A stretch of DNA of 52,731 nucleotides from Candidatus Latescibacterota bacterium (GCA_007571365.1 RKRN01000183.1:1-52731); one strand, 5' to 3'; positions 43,086 to 51,910 are shown, numbered from the stretch's first letter. Program-made: numbers and translations. The notes: generated from the sequence alone by a model not told the origin.

Positions 43086-45811
43086 GGCAGGCTCCGCTAA
43101 CCAGACAGCCGCTGGCCTTGCTCTGCGCCGCATTGCTCGGCCTAGTCCTTGCCGACCGGGCCTACGGTGGCAGCCTAACAGGGCAACGGGAAGTGGCGCA
43201 AAGTCCGGCGGTGTACCTCGACGCGCTCGACCCGGCTCTGCGGCGCTGGTACGTGCCGCAGGTGATGTTCGCCGAATACCCGTGGCGGCAGTGGGAGTAC
43301 ACCAACCGCGCTCGGCTGCCCTATCAGCGCTATGTAAACATCGACTTGGAGGGCGATTACTTCTACGATCTGTACGGGAACTACCTGACTCAGGGTTGGC
43401 TGATTTTCAACACGGCCCAGCGACGGCCCCAAGAAGCCGGTAGCTCCCTGTTCAAGACCGAGCGGTTTGCGCGGTGGTTCAACGAATTGGTCATCACCGG
43501 CGATCACAAGGGCCAATATCACTACGCACTGACGGTGAGCAACAACCTGCGCACGACCTTGACGCCGCTGTCGTTTTCCAAGCCGCGCCTGAACGGCTTG
43601 CAGATCGACCTCGCGACTGACAAATACCAATTGACTTTTCTCCAATCGCTGATTACCGGCCCGCGCGGCTTGCAGGAGCAAGAGAGCCGCTTTACGGACG
43701 CGACATCTTTGGTGGGTGGGCGGTTCACGGCCCAGCTAGGGGATTTTGTGGAGTTGGGTCTGCACGCGGTCAACGCCCACCAGACCAACAGCGAGTCGGA
43801 CCAACTCATAGAAACCCTGTACAAAGGCGGGTTGAACAAGCAGCAAAACGCAACCATCTCCCAGATCGCAATCGCCTTGCGCGACGACTCGCCGGAAGAC
43901 GGCACTAGCGGTGCCGCGTTCTTCCCCGATGCTTCGGATGTGATTATCACCTACCGCGACGGCACAGTGGAATCGGGCCGCGACATTCGCTTTGGCCCGA
44001 TGATCAGCGGCGGCTTAGAGCGGCAAGGGTTTCTCACCGCGGATGGCGACGGGCAAATCAGCTTGCTCTACGACTTTGACAGCGCGTCGTTTGTCAACCG
44101 CGCCTCAGCCGATAAATCCGAAATCGCGGCCGTGGAATTTCGCCTCGTGCTGGCCAACGACTACCAGATCTGGATGAGTTCGGACCAGCAATTGGGAGAG
44201 GGCGGCGGCTTTGTAACGGTTGGTCGGCCATCGAGCTCGTTCACTTGGACGGGCGAGCGCTCCATTAGCTTGGGCGACGTGTTCGGTGCGGATGTGGAGG
44301 ACCCGGTCTTCTTGTTGGTGGCGCAGGCCGAGGGCAATGTGCAGGACATATCCAATCTGCGCACGGTCCGCTTTGCCTATGGGCTGCCGACGGCTACGAC
44401 AGTCGCCGGGGCCACGCTCAAGGTGGAAGACGTGCTCGGTTTTGATCTGTATGGCGAATACGACCTGAGCTGGAGCTTCCGCAAGTATCCCAATGTCGCC
44501 GCGCAAACGCACACTTCCTCGGCGGGGATTGGTGGCCGGCCCAGCGCGCCGGCGTGGATGGCGAACCTGAGCAAGCATGTGGGGCGGCTGTCGCTGTTCG
44601 GGGAGATTTATTCGATCGACCCGCGCTACAACACCCAGTCGTTTGTTACCACCGCCTCGGGGCTCGATTACGCCCGGCAGGGCAACCGCTTTGACTTAGT
44701 CGAAGACAACGACGATCAAGACCGCTTCCCAGATGGGTTCCGCGCCGACTTTTTGGTGGACGACCGGTTGGTCTTCCCCGGCTGGGATCTCAACAACGAC
44801 TTGGTGCCCGACTTCAACCAAAACGACAACCGGGTCAAGGCCAACGCCGTGCCAGATTACGAGGAGCCCTTTCTGCGCTTCTTGGTCGATCGGCCGGAGT
44901 TTCTCTTCGGCGTCGATATGAATCACAACTTCTGGGTCGATCTATACGAAAACGACACCGAGCCAGACTATCCCTACCGCCGCGATCAGCAAGGCTTCAA
45001 CGTCTATGGGGGCATCGACCTGAGCCGGCACTGGCAGCTTAAAGTGGGGGCCTTGCGCGAGAAGCAGATTTCGGCGCACCGCAAAAATCACAGCACGTAC
45101 TTGCAGCTAGGCTACAAACGAGCTTGGCCGCGGGTGGGTCGGGTGCGGCTCTTTGCGATGAGCCAGTTGGTGCAAGACGACATTCCCGATCCAATTTTGC
45201 AATGGCAACCAGACAACACCTTGCGCGGCGGCAAGCTCGTGCATATCGCCGATCCGCTGTTGGCACGCGATGCTTGGGTCCACCAGCTATTCGTCGGCCA
45301 CAGCCTGACTAGCGACGCGCTGTTGGTGATGAGCAAGTTGCACGGGGTGTTCTTCGCGCAGCGACCGGGCGATTCGGCGGATTTAAGGGCTACGCGCCCC
45401 TCGCCCTTCATCTTTGGTTTAATCAATAAGGCCAGCTATCGCCGCACTTGGCGCGGGCTGACTCTGTCGCCGCGCTGGAAGAGCGAGTGGCGCCAGCAGA
45501 GTCGGTCGCTGTTTGAGCAAGAGGAGCGCACGACGCTGATGGAGCTTTTTTCGCTGCTTTTGGAAACGCAGCTCTTGCAGGCCACGCGGCTGCAAGCCGG
45601 CGTCGAGTACGCGCTATTCAACGACTTCGACCGCGATAGGGAGGATTTCGATTCCCTGAGTTGGGCCTTGCAGTTGGCGACCGAGTCGGCCTATTTGGGC
45701 TACCGAATCGAGGCACTGGCCGGTTTTGTGGTGGAGCGCAAGGCGTTTGCGGCGGCCAAGGCCGCAACGACGACCGAGACTTTTGTTACTCTATACGCCG
45801 GATTGCAATAA
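43082..45811 (+). CDS. Large surface/outer-membrane protein, paralog 2 (intact)
   Basis: A TTG start overlapping the previous stop opens a signal peptide (PLALLCAALLGLVLADRAYG). The 909-residue protein then has the conserved ALDPALRRWYVPQ block, a region with YVNIDLEGDYFYDLYGNYLT, QAEGNVQDISNLRTVRFAYG and FDLYGEYDLSWSFRKYPNV, then Asp/Asn-rich segments (DNDDQDRFPDGF, FPGWDLNNDLVPDFNQNDN, GVDMNHNFWVDLYENDTEP) that look calcium-binding, and a barrel-like C-terminal part ending TFVTLYAGLQ. I do not recognise a named family. The repeated aromatic strands suggest an outer-membrane barrel carrying an exposed calcium-rich domain. It is the complete reference for the damaged paralog at 34.7 kb. Confidence 0.75.
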   Translation: MRQAPLTRQPLALLCAALLGLVLADRAYGGSLTGQREVAQSPAVYLDALDPALRRWYVPQVMFAEYPWRQWEYTNRARLPYQRYVNIDLEGDYFYDLYGNYLTQGWLIFNTAQRRPQEAGSSLFKTERFARWFNELVITGDHKGQYHYALTVSNNLRTTLTPLSFSKPRLNGLQIDLATDKYQLTFLQSLITGPRGLQEQESRFTDATSLVGGRFTAQLGDFVELGLHAVNAHQTNSESDQLIETLYKGGLNKQQNATISQIAIALRDDSPEDGTSGAAFFPDASDVIITYRDGTVESGRDIRFGPMISGGLERQGFLTADGDGQISLLYDFDSASFVNRASADKSEIAAVEFRLVLANDYQIWMSSDQQLGEGGGFVTVGRPSSSFTWTGERSISLGDVFGADVEDPVFLLVAQAEGNVQDISNLRTVRFAYGLPTATTVAGATLKVEDVLGFDLYGEYDLSWSFRKYPNVAAQTHTSSAGIGGRPSAPAWMANLSKHVGRLSLFGEIYSIDPRYNTQSFVTTASGLDYARQGNRFDLVEDNDDQDRFPDGFRADFLVDDRLVFPGWDLNNDLVPDFNQNDNRVKANAVPDYEEPFLRFLVDRPEFLFGVDMNHNFWVDLYENDTEPDYPYRRDQQGFNVYGGIDLSRHWQLKVGALREKQISAHRKNHSTYLQLGYKRAWPRVGRVRLFAMSQLVQDDIPDPILQWQPDNTLRGGKLVHIADPLLARDAWVHQLFVGHSLTSDALLVMSKLHGVFFAQRPGDSADLRATRPSPFIFGLINKASYRRTWRGLTLSPRWKSEWRQQSRSLFEQEERTTLMELFSLLLETQLLQATRLQAGVEYALFNDFDRDREDFDSLSWALQLATESAYLGYRIEALAGFVVERKAFAAAKAATTTETFVTLYAGLQ

Positions 45812-45890
45812 TTGGTTGTATTTGGCGAGTCCTCTGACTACATTTGCAATTTAGTTGTTCACCGTCCATCTACCCCAAGGAGGTAGAACT

Positions 45891-46823
45891 ATGAAGCACC
45901 TTTTCACCTGTGGCCTGACGGCAATCGCGCTATTGGCTTTTGCGCTAGCCGCCGGGGCACACGAACCCCCAGGCGAGGTCTTTCTCGCCGTGCAGTTCCC
46001 CGATGCAAATGTGCCGAACATCGACGGGTTTGACGACGATTGGTCGGCCGTGCCGCTCGAAGTGTACGCGATTCCCAGCACAAGGCTCTTTTCGGTACAT
46101 GGCTTTGCGGGCGACGACGTGCCGCGTGGTGGCATGGATCCGGCTTCGATGCAGATCCGCCACATCTTGGGTTGGAACGACTCGCGCAACGAACTCTATG
46201 TGACGACGAAGGTGTTCGACAACAAACACACGATCACCCGCCAAGACTTAGGTTCCTATTGGTGGGACGACAGCATTGAGATCGAGTTCAACCCGCGGCA
46301 CGATTACTTGCCCAAGCCCGAAGACGTGGTGACGCACCACAAGTACTCATTCGCGTTCCCGCCGCTCAACGGCAATTTCGGCCCGGCCCTGCAAACGGCT
46401 GCCGTCAGCAGTGCCGACGTCGAAAACCCGACGCTGTTGGCCAACGGCAGCCGTTGGTACTACTGCACGTATAGCTTCGAGGGCGAAGAGTACGGCGAGA
46501 GCACGTATATCTACGAGTTCCGCACGATTGCCATTGATTCGTATCCCAAGCCCACCGACGAGAATATCACCGAAGATCAGGTGGTTGAGCACGACCTGAC
46601 CGCGGGCGAGGTGATCGGCTTTTCGATTTTCGTCAGCGATGTAGATGACAGCGCCGGCGATGCCGACAACCGCGTCGGCATGTGGGCGACGACTCCGACG
46701 AGCTGTTGTCACTCTTCACAGGATCTGCTCATCTCGCCCATGGACGACACCATTGATTGGGGCGAGCCGACTGCGGTCGAGGCGCAGAGTTGGGGCCGGA
46801 TTAAGTACCAGTACCAGCAGTAA
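45891..46823 (+). CDS. Secreted CBM9-like (DOMON/carbohydrate-binding family 9) protein
   Basis: AAGGAGG seven bases before the ATG fixes the start. The signal peptide is MKHLFTCGLTAIALLAFALA, cleaved near GAHE. The body shows the CBM9-type pattern: IDGFDDDWSAVPLEVYA (40s), LGWNDSRNELYVTTKVFD, SYWWDDSIEIEFNP and VIGFSIFVSDVDD. Four cysteines (TCG, YYCTY, SCCHS) may form disulfides outside the cytoplasm. CBM9 modules bind sugar chain ends, so this 310-residue protein may capture glycans for the surface proteins encoded upstream. It is the last gene of the cluster, with a strong terminator 22 bases after its stop. Confidence 0.75.
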   Translation: MKHLFTCGLTAIALLAFALAAGAHEPPGEVFLAVQFPDANVPNIDGFDDDWSAVPLEVYAIPSTRLFSVHGFAGDDVPRGGMDPASMQIRHILGWNDSRNELYVTTKVFDNKHTITRQDLGSYWWDDSIEIEFNPRHDYLPKPEDVVTHHKYSFAFPPLNGNFGPALQTAAVSSADVENPTLLANGSRWYYCTYSFEGEEYGESTYIYEFRTIAIDSYPKPTDENITEDQVVEHDLTAGEVIGFSIFVSDVDDSAGDADNRVGMWATTPTSCCHSSQDLLISPMDDTIDWGEPTAVEAQSWGRIKYQYQQ

Positions 46824-46845
46824 TATCCGGTTTATCACCCTTGGC

Positions 46846-46880
46846 AAAGCCCGCGGGCCCTTGTGGCCGGCGGGCTTTTT
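46846..46880. terminator. Strong intrinsic terminator between convergent genes
   Basis: Arms AAAGCCCGC/GCGGGCTTT plus inner GGCC/GGCC with loop CTTGT give a 13-bp stem with one G-G mismatch, followed by TTTTT. It ends the surface cassette on the plus strand and, with the A-rich 5' side, can also serve the amidohydrolase gene that ends six bases away on the minus strand. Confidence 0.85.
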
Positions 46881-46885
46881 GCGTT

Positions 46886-47620
46886 TTACAGCCCGAGCAG
46901 GCCGCGGGCGTTGTCGCCGAGGATGAGGCGCTTGGCGTCGTCGTCAATAGCTGCGGTGATGATCTTGCCGAGCTGGGGGCGGGGGTCCATCAAGGGCATA
47001 TCTGAGCCGAAGAGTACGCGATCGGCTCCGGCCTTGGCCACCAGCTCTTCGATGACGCCTGGGGTGCGGAAGGTGGAACAAGTTTCGAGGAAAAAGTTGG
47101 GCAGGCGCTGGGCTGCGGCAATGGCTTGGCTGCGATACGGCTCGATGTTGCCGGAGTGGCCGGCGACGAAGCGGGCGTTGGCAAAGCGGGCGGCTGCGCG
47201 GCCAAACTGGGCGGGCGCGGCCGTTGGCTCGCCGCCGGTGTGCGCCAAAACCGCGAGGCCGCGCTCAGCGGCAAAACCGTAGATTGGATCCCAAGCCGGA
47301 TCGTCGAGCGGAAAGGGCGTATAGGGCGAGTAAATTTTAATCGCCCGGAACCCGAGTTCGTCAATGGCCCGTTCCAGCTCGGGCCGCACGCTAGCGGGGC
47401 AGGTGGGGGACACATAAGCGAAGCCAATGAAGCGGTCGGGGTGGCGGGCAACAAAAGCCGCGGTCTGGTCGTTGCCGGGTCGGCCGTCGGGATGGAAGAT
47501 GTTAAAGACGCAGCTTTTATCGATGCCCACCGCATCCATGGCGCGCAGCATCTCGGCCGGGTCATCGACCATGTCGAGGGAATCCCAGCGGCCTACGTGG
47601 CCGTGAAAGTCAATAATCAT
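46886..47620 (-). CDS. Amidohydrolase family protein (Amidohydro_2), metal site intact
   Basis: A 244-residue TIM-barrel hydrolase of the Amidohydro_2 type. Metal ligands are visible: H6-x-H8 in DFHGHVG, K95 (FRAIKIYSPY), H127 (VLAHTGGEP), H155 (VAGHSGN) and D207 (FGSDMPLMD). Relatives hydrolyse or decarboxylate small cyclic or aromatic acids, lactones or amides; the substrate is not readable. Its start overlaps the stop of the neighbouring amidohydrolase-like gene by four bases (ATGA), so the two are translationally coupled and may form a heteromer. Confidence 0.88.
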   Translation of the reverse strand: MIIDFHGHVGRWDSLDMVDDPAEMLRAMDAVGIDKSCVFNIFHPDGRPGNDQTAAFVARHPDRFIGFAYVSPTCPASVRPELERAIDELGFRAIKIYSPYTPFPLDDPAWDPIYGFAAERGLAVLAHTGGEPTAAPAQFGRAAARFANARFVAGHSGNIEPYRSQAIAAAQRLPNFFLETCSTFRTPGVIEELVAKAGADRVLFGSDMPLMDPRPQLGKIITAAIDDDAKRLILGDNARGLLGL

Positions 47621-48408
47621 CGGGCCCCTCCGAGAATGCGCTCTAGATTGCCCGCAGCCAAAGCCGCGAGCGCGTCGTCGTCAAGGGCCAAGTGGTGCAA
47701 GTAAAAGAGCATCGGCCCCATGGCGTAGCGCGGATAGTAGGAGCCGTAGACAAAGCGCGCCACGCCAAATTCGCCGATCAGGGCTTCGATGCCGCCCAGA
47801 TTCTCAAAGCGGCTTAGCTCCATCGCCGCTTGGGGCAGGGCTCTGAGCAGGGGGCGCAAGGCGAGGGAATGCACGTAGTGTGCGCCGAGGAGCACTACCT
47901 GTAAATCTGGAAAGCGACGCAGAGTCTCCATGACTTCGGCGACCGGCGTGTCGGCCAGCGAAATCCACAGGGGGATGCGCTCGGCCGCCAGCCAAGCGAG
48001 CAACTCGCCGTAGATCCAAGCGACAAAAGGAACGCGGCACGCCTCGGTATTGTGCAGGCGAATGCTAGAGACCTTGCCCGCAGCGTGGAGCGCGTGCAGT
48101 TGCGCCAAAGAATCCGCGCCCGGTCCGGCGACCCACTGGGGGACCAGCCCGTCGCCACACCAAGCGCGCAAAGCCTCGTTGCCCTCAATCGCGCTGATGG
48201 TTTCGCCTTGGCGGTGGTAGATCAAGCCGCGCTCCACGCCGTGGCGCTGCATCTCCGCCCGCAAGCCGGCCGCGTCGGCAAACGGCGCCGGCCGATCGTG
48301 GGCGTGGCCAACGCCGATGTTGGCGTCGAAGACCGGGACGCGAGCGCGGAAGCTAAGAGGCCCGATATTTTGCCTCGAGATCGGCGGTGATGCCTTTGTG
48401 GATTCCAT
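47617..48408 (-). CDS. Amidohydrolase-like protein with lost metal ligands
   Basis: The fold is that of Amidohydro_2 (VPVFDANIGVGHAHD at the start, RLHNTEACRVPF, LQVVLLGAHY, FVYGSYYPRYAMGP near the end), but H-x-H is replaced by D-A-N, and the conserved G-S-D-x-P reads GSYYP. It is probably non-catalytic, perhaps a partner of the intact amidohydrolase downstream with which it overlaps by four bases. The start is uncertain: the ATG at MESTKASPP overlaps the Uma2-like gene by 56 bases, and the frame is open 30 codons further upstream with no better signal. Confidence 0.75.
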   Translation of the reverse strand: MESTKASPPISRQNIGPLSFRARVPVFDANIGVGHAHDRPAPFADAAGLRAEMQRHGVERGLIYHRQGETISAIEGNEALRAWCGDGLVPQWVAGPGADSLAQLHALHAAGKVSSIRLHNTEACRVPFVAWIYGELLAWLAAERIPLWISLADTPVAEVMETLRRFPDLQVVLLGAHYVHSLALRPLLRALPQAAMELSRFENLGGIEALIGEFGVARFVYGSYYPRYAMGPMLFYLHHLALDDDALAALAAGNLERILGGAR

Positions 48409-48892
48409 GAAATACTCGCTGGTAATCGCCCCTTCGTTGCGCCCCCACATCCATCCAGAAGCCCGGCAGCGCCGCGCTGCGAATGAAGCCGTCGGCACTG
48501 GGTGCGACCTCCTGATAGCGGCCGTCGGCCAGCCGGAACCAAGCCGTATGTCCCGCGCTGCCGCCGGAGGCGATGTACTCGATGACCCCAGCTTCCGCCA
48601 GCAGCACTTGCGACTGCTCCATCAAGTCGGAGGACGGCTCGGCATGGGGGAAAATTTCGGCGACGAGGCTCGGTGGCCCGCGATAGATGTCCCGCTCGCG
48701 CCGGGTTTGCACCGTGAGACCGCAGACAGCCATGATCTGAGGGTAGATGACGACTCCCGGCAAAATTTCGGCCCCGGTCTGCACGACGACATCTAGCCGG
48801 AAGCCCCGACATTGGATGCGGTAATAGTTGATCGGCGTGAGCAGATCGGCCCATCCTCGCCCTACGTCAACAGTGAATCGCCTATTCCACAT
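48353..48892 (-). CDS. Uma2-like (DUF820) protein, probably catalytically degenerate
   Basis: The 179-residue protein matches the Uma2 pattern in its core (GPPSLVAEIFPHAEPSSDLM, then AEAGVIEYIASGG and FRLADGRYQEV), a PD-(D/E)XK-related fold. Of the usual active-site set the Glu of VAEI is kept, but the preceding P-D is replaced (YPQIMAV) and the following R-D-x-x-x-K is not seen, so nuclease activity is doubtful. AGGAAGGAACAGCC precedes the ATG. It is the first of three overlapping genes with the two amidohydrolase-like genes. The link between them is unexplained. Family assignment is moderate. Confidence 0.6.
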   Translation of the reverse strand: MWNRRFTVDVGRGWADLLTPINYYRIQCRGFRLDVVVQTGAEILPGVVIYPQIMAVCGLTVQTRRERDIYRGPPSLVAEIFPHAEPSSDLMEQSQVLLAEAGVIEYIASGGSAGHTAWFRLADGRYQEVAPSADGFIRSAALPGFWMDVGAQRRGDYQRVFHGIHKGITADLEAKYRAS

Positions 48893-48934
48893 GGCTGTTC
48901 CTTCCTGCGGTTTTGCTAGACTATGTGCAACAAA

Positions 48935-48961
48935 TGTTTAATCGCAGCAGAGCCCTGTCAA
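48935..48961 (-). promoter_or_regulatory. Possible promoter for the Uma2/amidohydrolase operon
   Basis: On the minus strand TTGACA (48961-48956) is followed after 15 bases by TAAACA (48940-48935), about 43 bases before the ATG. The spacing is short for a sigma-70 promoter, so this is tentative. Confidence 0.3.
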
Positions 48962-48965
48962 TTTG

Positions 48966-49805
48966 CTAGGTGCTGTTTTCGCGCTGTTTGACGATGTCTT
49001 TGTATTCGTAGTACGGGGCCAATTCGATCAAGTCAATCGTCTCGGGGTCGAGCCGCTGGCGGATAGCGTCTGGAAAGGGGCGGCGCTGGCCGGTGAGCAT
49101 GTGCTGGACGTTGTAGCGCAAGATCAGGAAGCGGCGGTCGCGGTCGCGGGGCTTCCAAGTGAGCGCACCGTGCATGAGGTGCTCGGGCATGATGACCACG
49201 TCGCCGGCGCGGGGGCAGACATTGTGGACGCCCGGCGGCACAGTGTCGGCGACGTAGTCCCGGTCCGCGTCGTCTTCGGCTCCTACATAAAACATCCCTC
49301 GGGGCCGGTCGAAGCGGGCCTTGTGCGAGCCGGGCAAGATGATGAGGCCGCCGTCGCCGGGGAAGACATCGCTCAAGTAAAAAAAGAAAATAAAGTCCGT
49401 GCAGCGCACCTGGCCGTCTTCGACGTAATAGCGCCGCACATCGGGCCGTTTGGACGGCTGCCACCCGGCGTGTAGGTAGTGGAAGCCGTGGCCGTGGCGG
49501 TTGTAGCCGAGGGTGCCGCCGGTGAGGCGCGGCCGGCGGTTGGTGAGCTCCATGAGGATCGGCCAAGTCGTCGGATGCCGGGTGAGCACTTCGAGGCTTT
49601 TGTCAAAGGCAAAGCCGTGCTGATAGCCGGTGATGTCGCGGCGCTCGAGATCTGCGCCGAATTCGGGTGGCCACTCTTCGGGCGGCATGTTGATGTAGCG
49701 GTCGGCTGCTACTTGGGCGGGCGCGAGCTCGGCTGGGCTGAGCACGTTGCGTAAGTGGAGGTAGCCGGTCAAATCGAAGAAGTAGCGTTGGTCGGGCGTC
49801 ATCAT
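48966..49805 (-). CDS. PhyH-family oxygenase-like protein with H-x-G in place of H-x-D
   Basis: The 279-residue protein (start MMTPDQRYFFDLTGYLHLRN) has the PhyH fold: FFYLSDVFPGDGGLIILPGS (141-160), GDVVIMPEHLMHGALTW with distal H212, and RFLILRYN with the likely 2-oxoglutarate-binding Arg. At the position of the H-x-D metal motif it reads YLHAGW, i.e. H112-A-G114, so the carboxylate ligand is missing. The same H-x-G occurs in some Fe/2OG halogenases, but also (from memory) in a large PhyH-like subfamily of unknown chemistry in planctomycete-type genomes. The frame is open 14 codons upstream; the ATG pair at 49805/49802 starts the conserved part. The flanking genes do not identify a substrate. 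Confidence 0.82.
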   Translation of the reverse strand: MMTPDQRYFFDLTGYLHLRNVLSPAELAPAQVAADRYINMPPEEWPPEFGADLERRDITGYQHGFAFDKSLEVLTRHPTTWPILMELTNRRPRLTGGTLGYNRHGHGFHYLHAGWQPSKRPDVRRYYVEDGQVRCTDFIFFFYLSDVFPGDGGLIILPGSHKARFDRPRGMFYVGAEDDADRDYVADTVPPGVHNVCPRAGDVVIMPEHLMHGALTWKPRDRDRRFLILRYNVQHMLTGQRRPFPDAIRQRLDPETIDLIELAPYYEYKDIVKQRENST

Positions 49806-49867
49806 GGGGTTGGGCCTTTGTTTGGGTCGATAAGATAGCCGGTTCAACAGCGCCGCTCAAGTGCCCT

Positions 49868-51829
49868 TCACTGGAACACGATCCCGCCTAGATAATTGTT
49901 TTGCATTCCGGTTACATAGTCGATGAGCACCCAAGCCCCGGCCACTACGGCCTCGCCTAGAATCAGCCCCAAAAAGAAGGGTTTGAGGCGGTTCAACAGC
50001 GTCAGCCCGCCGTATTTGAGCACCGTACTCTTGATGAGCCAAGCGACAAACACGCTGAACCACATCGATCCAAAGACGCAGCTAATCGGGAATCCGAGCG
50101 CGTGGAAAGGCCACCACAGAAATCGGTGCTGCGCCGCCATTAGTCCGCCCATGATCGCCGCGCCAGTGCCTATGTGCATCCAGGTGCTCGGCCGCGGCGC
50201 GAATGGATTGAGAATGCTCTTCTCCATGAACCGATAGGGATATTGCGCGACGTTATCAAAGTAGAATCGCGACAAATTAATGGCCCCGTACTGGTAGCCT
50301 AAATAGAGGGTTAAGGCAACGACGCAACCCAGCGTCAGGACGATCACCGCAACGATGGCGCCAAAGAGGCGGCGGCGATGAGGCAGGCCGATTTCGGTGA
50401 CGAGCTTCAGGCCGTTGGCACAGGCACTCATCAGCAAGATCAAGGTATCCACGCTCCAGGCATAGCTCAGGGCCATGCCGGCCATGCCCTTTGTGCCCAA
50501 CACGGTGCCTCCGACATTGGCGACGACAAAGTCCGGTCCGTTGGTCGGCGGAAACATGGACGCGACCCCACCTTGCGCGACGACGCGGGCAATGGTCATA
50601 AACCCGACAAAGGCACCAAACAGCAGCAGGGGCACAAAAAGCAGCGGAATGCCGGATTGCCACAGCCAGACCCCCATCACTAGGAAGCTGGCCACGGCTC
50701 CCCACACGGCCACGCCGTAGGAGGTAATTTCATCGGCATCTTCTACCTCTGGTGCGCGGCCCAAAGCCTTGCGCAACACGTCCCTGATATGTCGCCGGCC
50801 CACCCACAAAGACCCCACGACCAAGACGATCATGCCGCCCATGGCTTGGTGGATGATGATCGGGTCGGTGTACTGGCTATACGCGCCCATGGTCTCGTCC
50901 TTGCCCCCCCAAGCCAGCATCCCCAACAACCCGCGCTGCACCACATTTACGAGATAAAAAAAGACCAAGCCCAAGGCGATGTTCTGCGGGATAAAGTAGG
51001 AGAAGCCGACCATCGACAGATTTAGATTCAAGCCCAGCGACACCGCGCCGCGGAACATCGACAAGCCACCGAGCGAAGTGCTGACGGTAGGAACGATCAC
51101 GAAGTAATTGTGCAAGGCGTTGATTGAGGCCAACACAAAGGGGATGGCAAAGCCCATCCACATCAATCCGCTGCGGAACAGGGGTTTGATGGTGCGTCCG
51201 CGGCCGTCGTCGGCGATCATGGCTAGGGGAAGCTGGACCATGGGATAGGCTAGGCGCTCGCGCTCTACCCATTGCCGCCGCACGATCACCATTAGGCAGA
51301 CCATCGCCAAAAAAAGAGCCAAACCAAAGACCGCCCAGTAGAGCAGCGGAGCCGCCCAGATTGCCCAAGGCACCAATCCGGTGGGGTCGCCTTCGTAAAA
51401 GCCCCAGATGGCGTCGCGGCTTTGGGGCACCGGCCAATCGGGCATATAGGGCTGAACGATCTCGGCCCAGCCGTTTTCCGGGGTGGCGTAGTAATAGGCG
51501 CCAGTGATGACCGGCAGAAGCTGCGCGGGCAGGCCGCGGCTCGACAGGGTGTTGGCCAGCAGGATCAGGAAGAAGGCCACGGCCAACTCGCCGCGCTGCA
51601 AAGGCAGGTGCGGATGCAGCAGCCGCAAGAGCGGGTTCAAGAGGACGACCAGCACAAAAAAGAGAAAGATCGCCCCTGGGGTCAGGTTCCACACGGCTAG
51701 CCCGGAACCTTTGATGATCATATCGTTGTAGGTCGAACCAAGGCCGAGGCAAAGGGCACCTAGGAGCCCGACGATCAGGGCCTTGGGCGTGCATCCTTTT
51801 GTCGCCGGTGGCGAACGTTTTAGCAACAT
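49868..51829 (-). CDS. DUF6785/DUF6784-type polytopic membrane protein (OPT-like), copy B
   Basis: This 653-residue paralog of the protein at 4.4-6.3 kb has the same landmarks: AYYYATPENGWAEIVQPYMP (111-130), GFYEGDPTG, LAYPMVQLPLAMI, GGVASMFPPTNGPD and FRY-like helices to the end. About 14 membrane segments are expected. The frame is open 45 codons upstream, but GAGAGGA before the ATG at MLLKRSPPATKG and the absence of conserved sequence further out fix the start. It is divergent from a Gfo/Idh/MocA oxidoreductase across 81 bases. Unlike copy A it is not next to a spermidine-synthase fusion, so the transporter-like role is not tied to that enzyme. Substrate unknown. Confidence 0.8.
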   Translation of the reverse strand: MLLKRSPPATKGCTPKALIVGLLGALCLGLGSTYNDMIIKGSGLAVWNLTPGAIFLFFVLVVLLNPLLRLLHPHLPLQRGELAVAFFLILLANTLSSRGLPAQLLPVITGAYYYATPENGWAEIVQPYMPDWPVPQSRDAIWGFYEGDPTGLVPWAIWAAPLLYWAVFGLALFLAMVCLMVIVRRQWVERERLAYPMVQLPLAMIADDGRGRTIKPLFRSGLMWMGFAIPFVLASINALHNYFVIVPTVSTSLGGLSMFRGAVSLGLNLNLSMVGFSYFIPQNIALGLVFFYLVNVVQRGLLGMLAWGGKDETMGAYSQYTDPIIIHQAMGGMIVLVVGSLWVGRRHIRDVLRKALGRAPEVEDADEITSYGVAVWGAVASFLVMGVWLWQSGIPLLFVPLLLFGAFVGFMTIARVVAQGGVASMFPPTNGPDFVVANVGGTVLGTKGMAGMALSYAWSVDTLILLMSACANGLKLVTEIGLPHRRRLFGAIVAVIVLTLGCVVALTLYLGYQYGAINLSRFYFDNVAQYPYRFMEKSILNPFAPRPSTWMHIGTGAAIMGGLMAAQHRFLWWPFHALGFPISCVFGSMWFSVFVAWLIKSTVLKYGGLTLLNRLKPFFLGLILGEAVVAGAWVLIDYVTGMQNNYLGGIVFQ

Positions 51830-51910
51830 GTTCCTCTCGCGTTTTGCCTTCCTCTTGACAAGGCCCACAGCCGCGCCCGACCTTCCGCATACATAACAGG
51901 AGACTCTATT

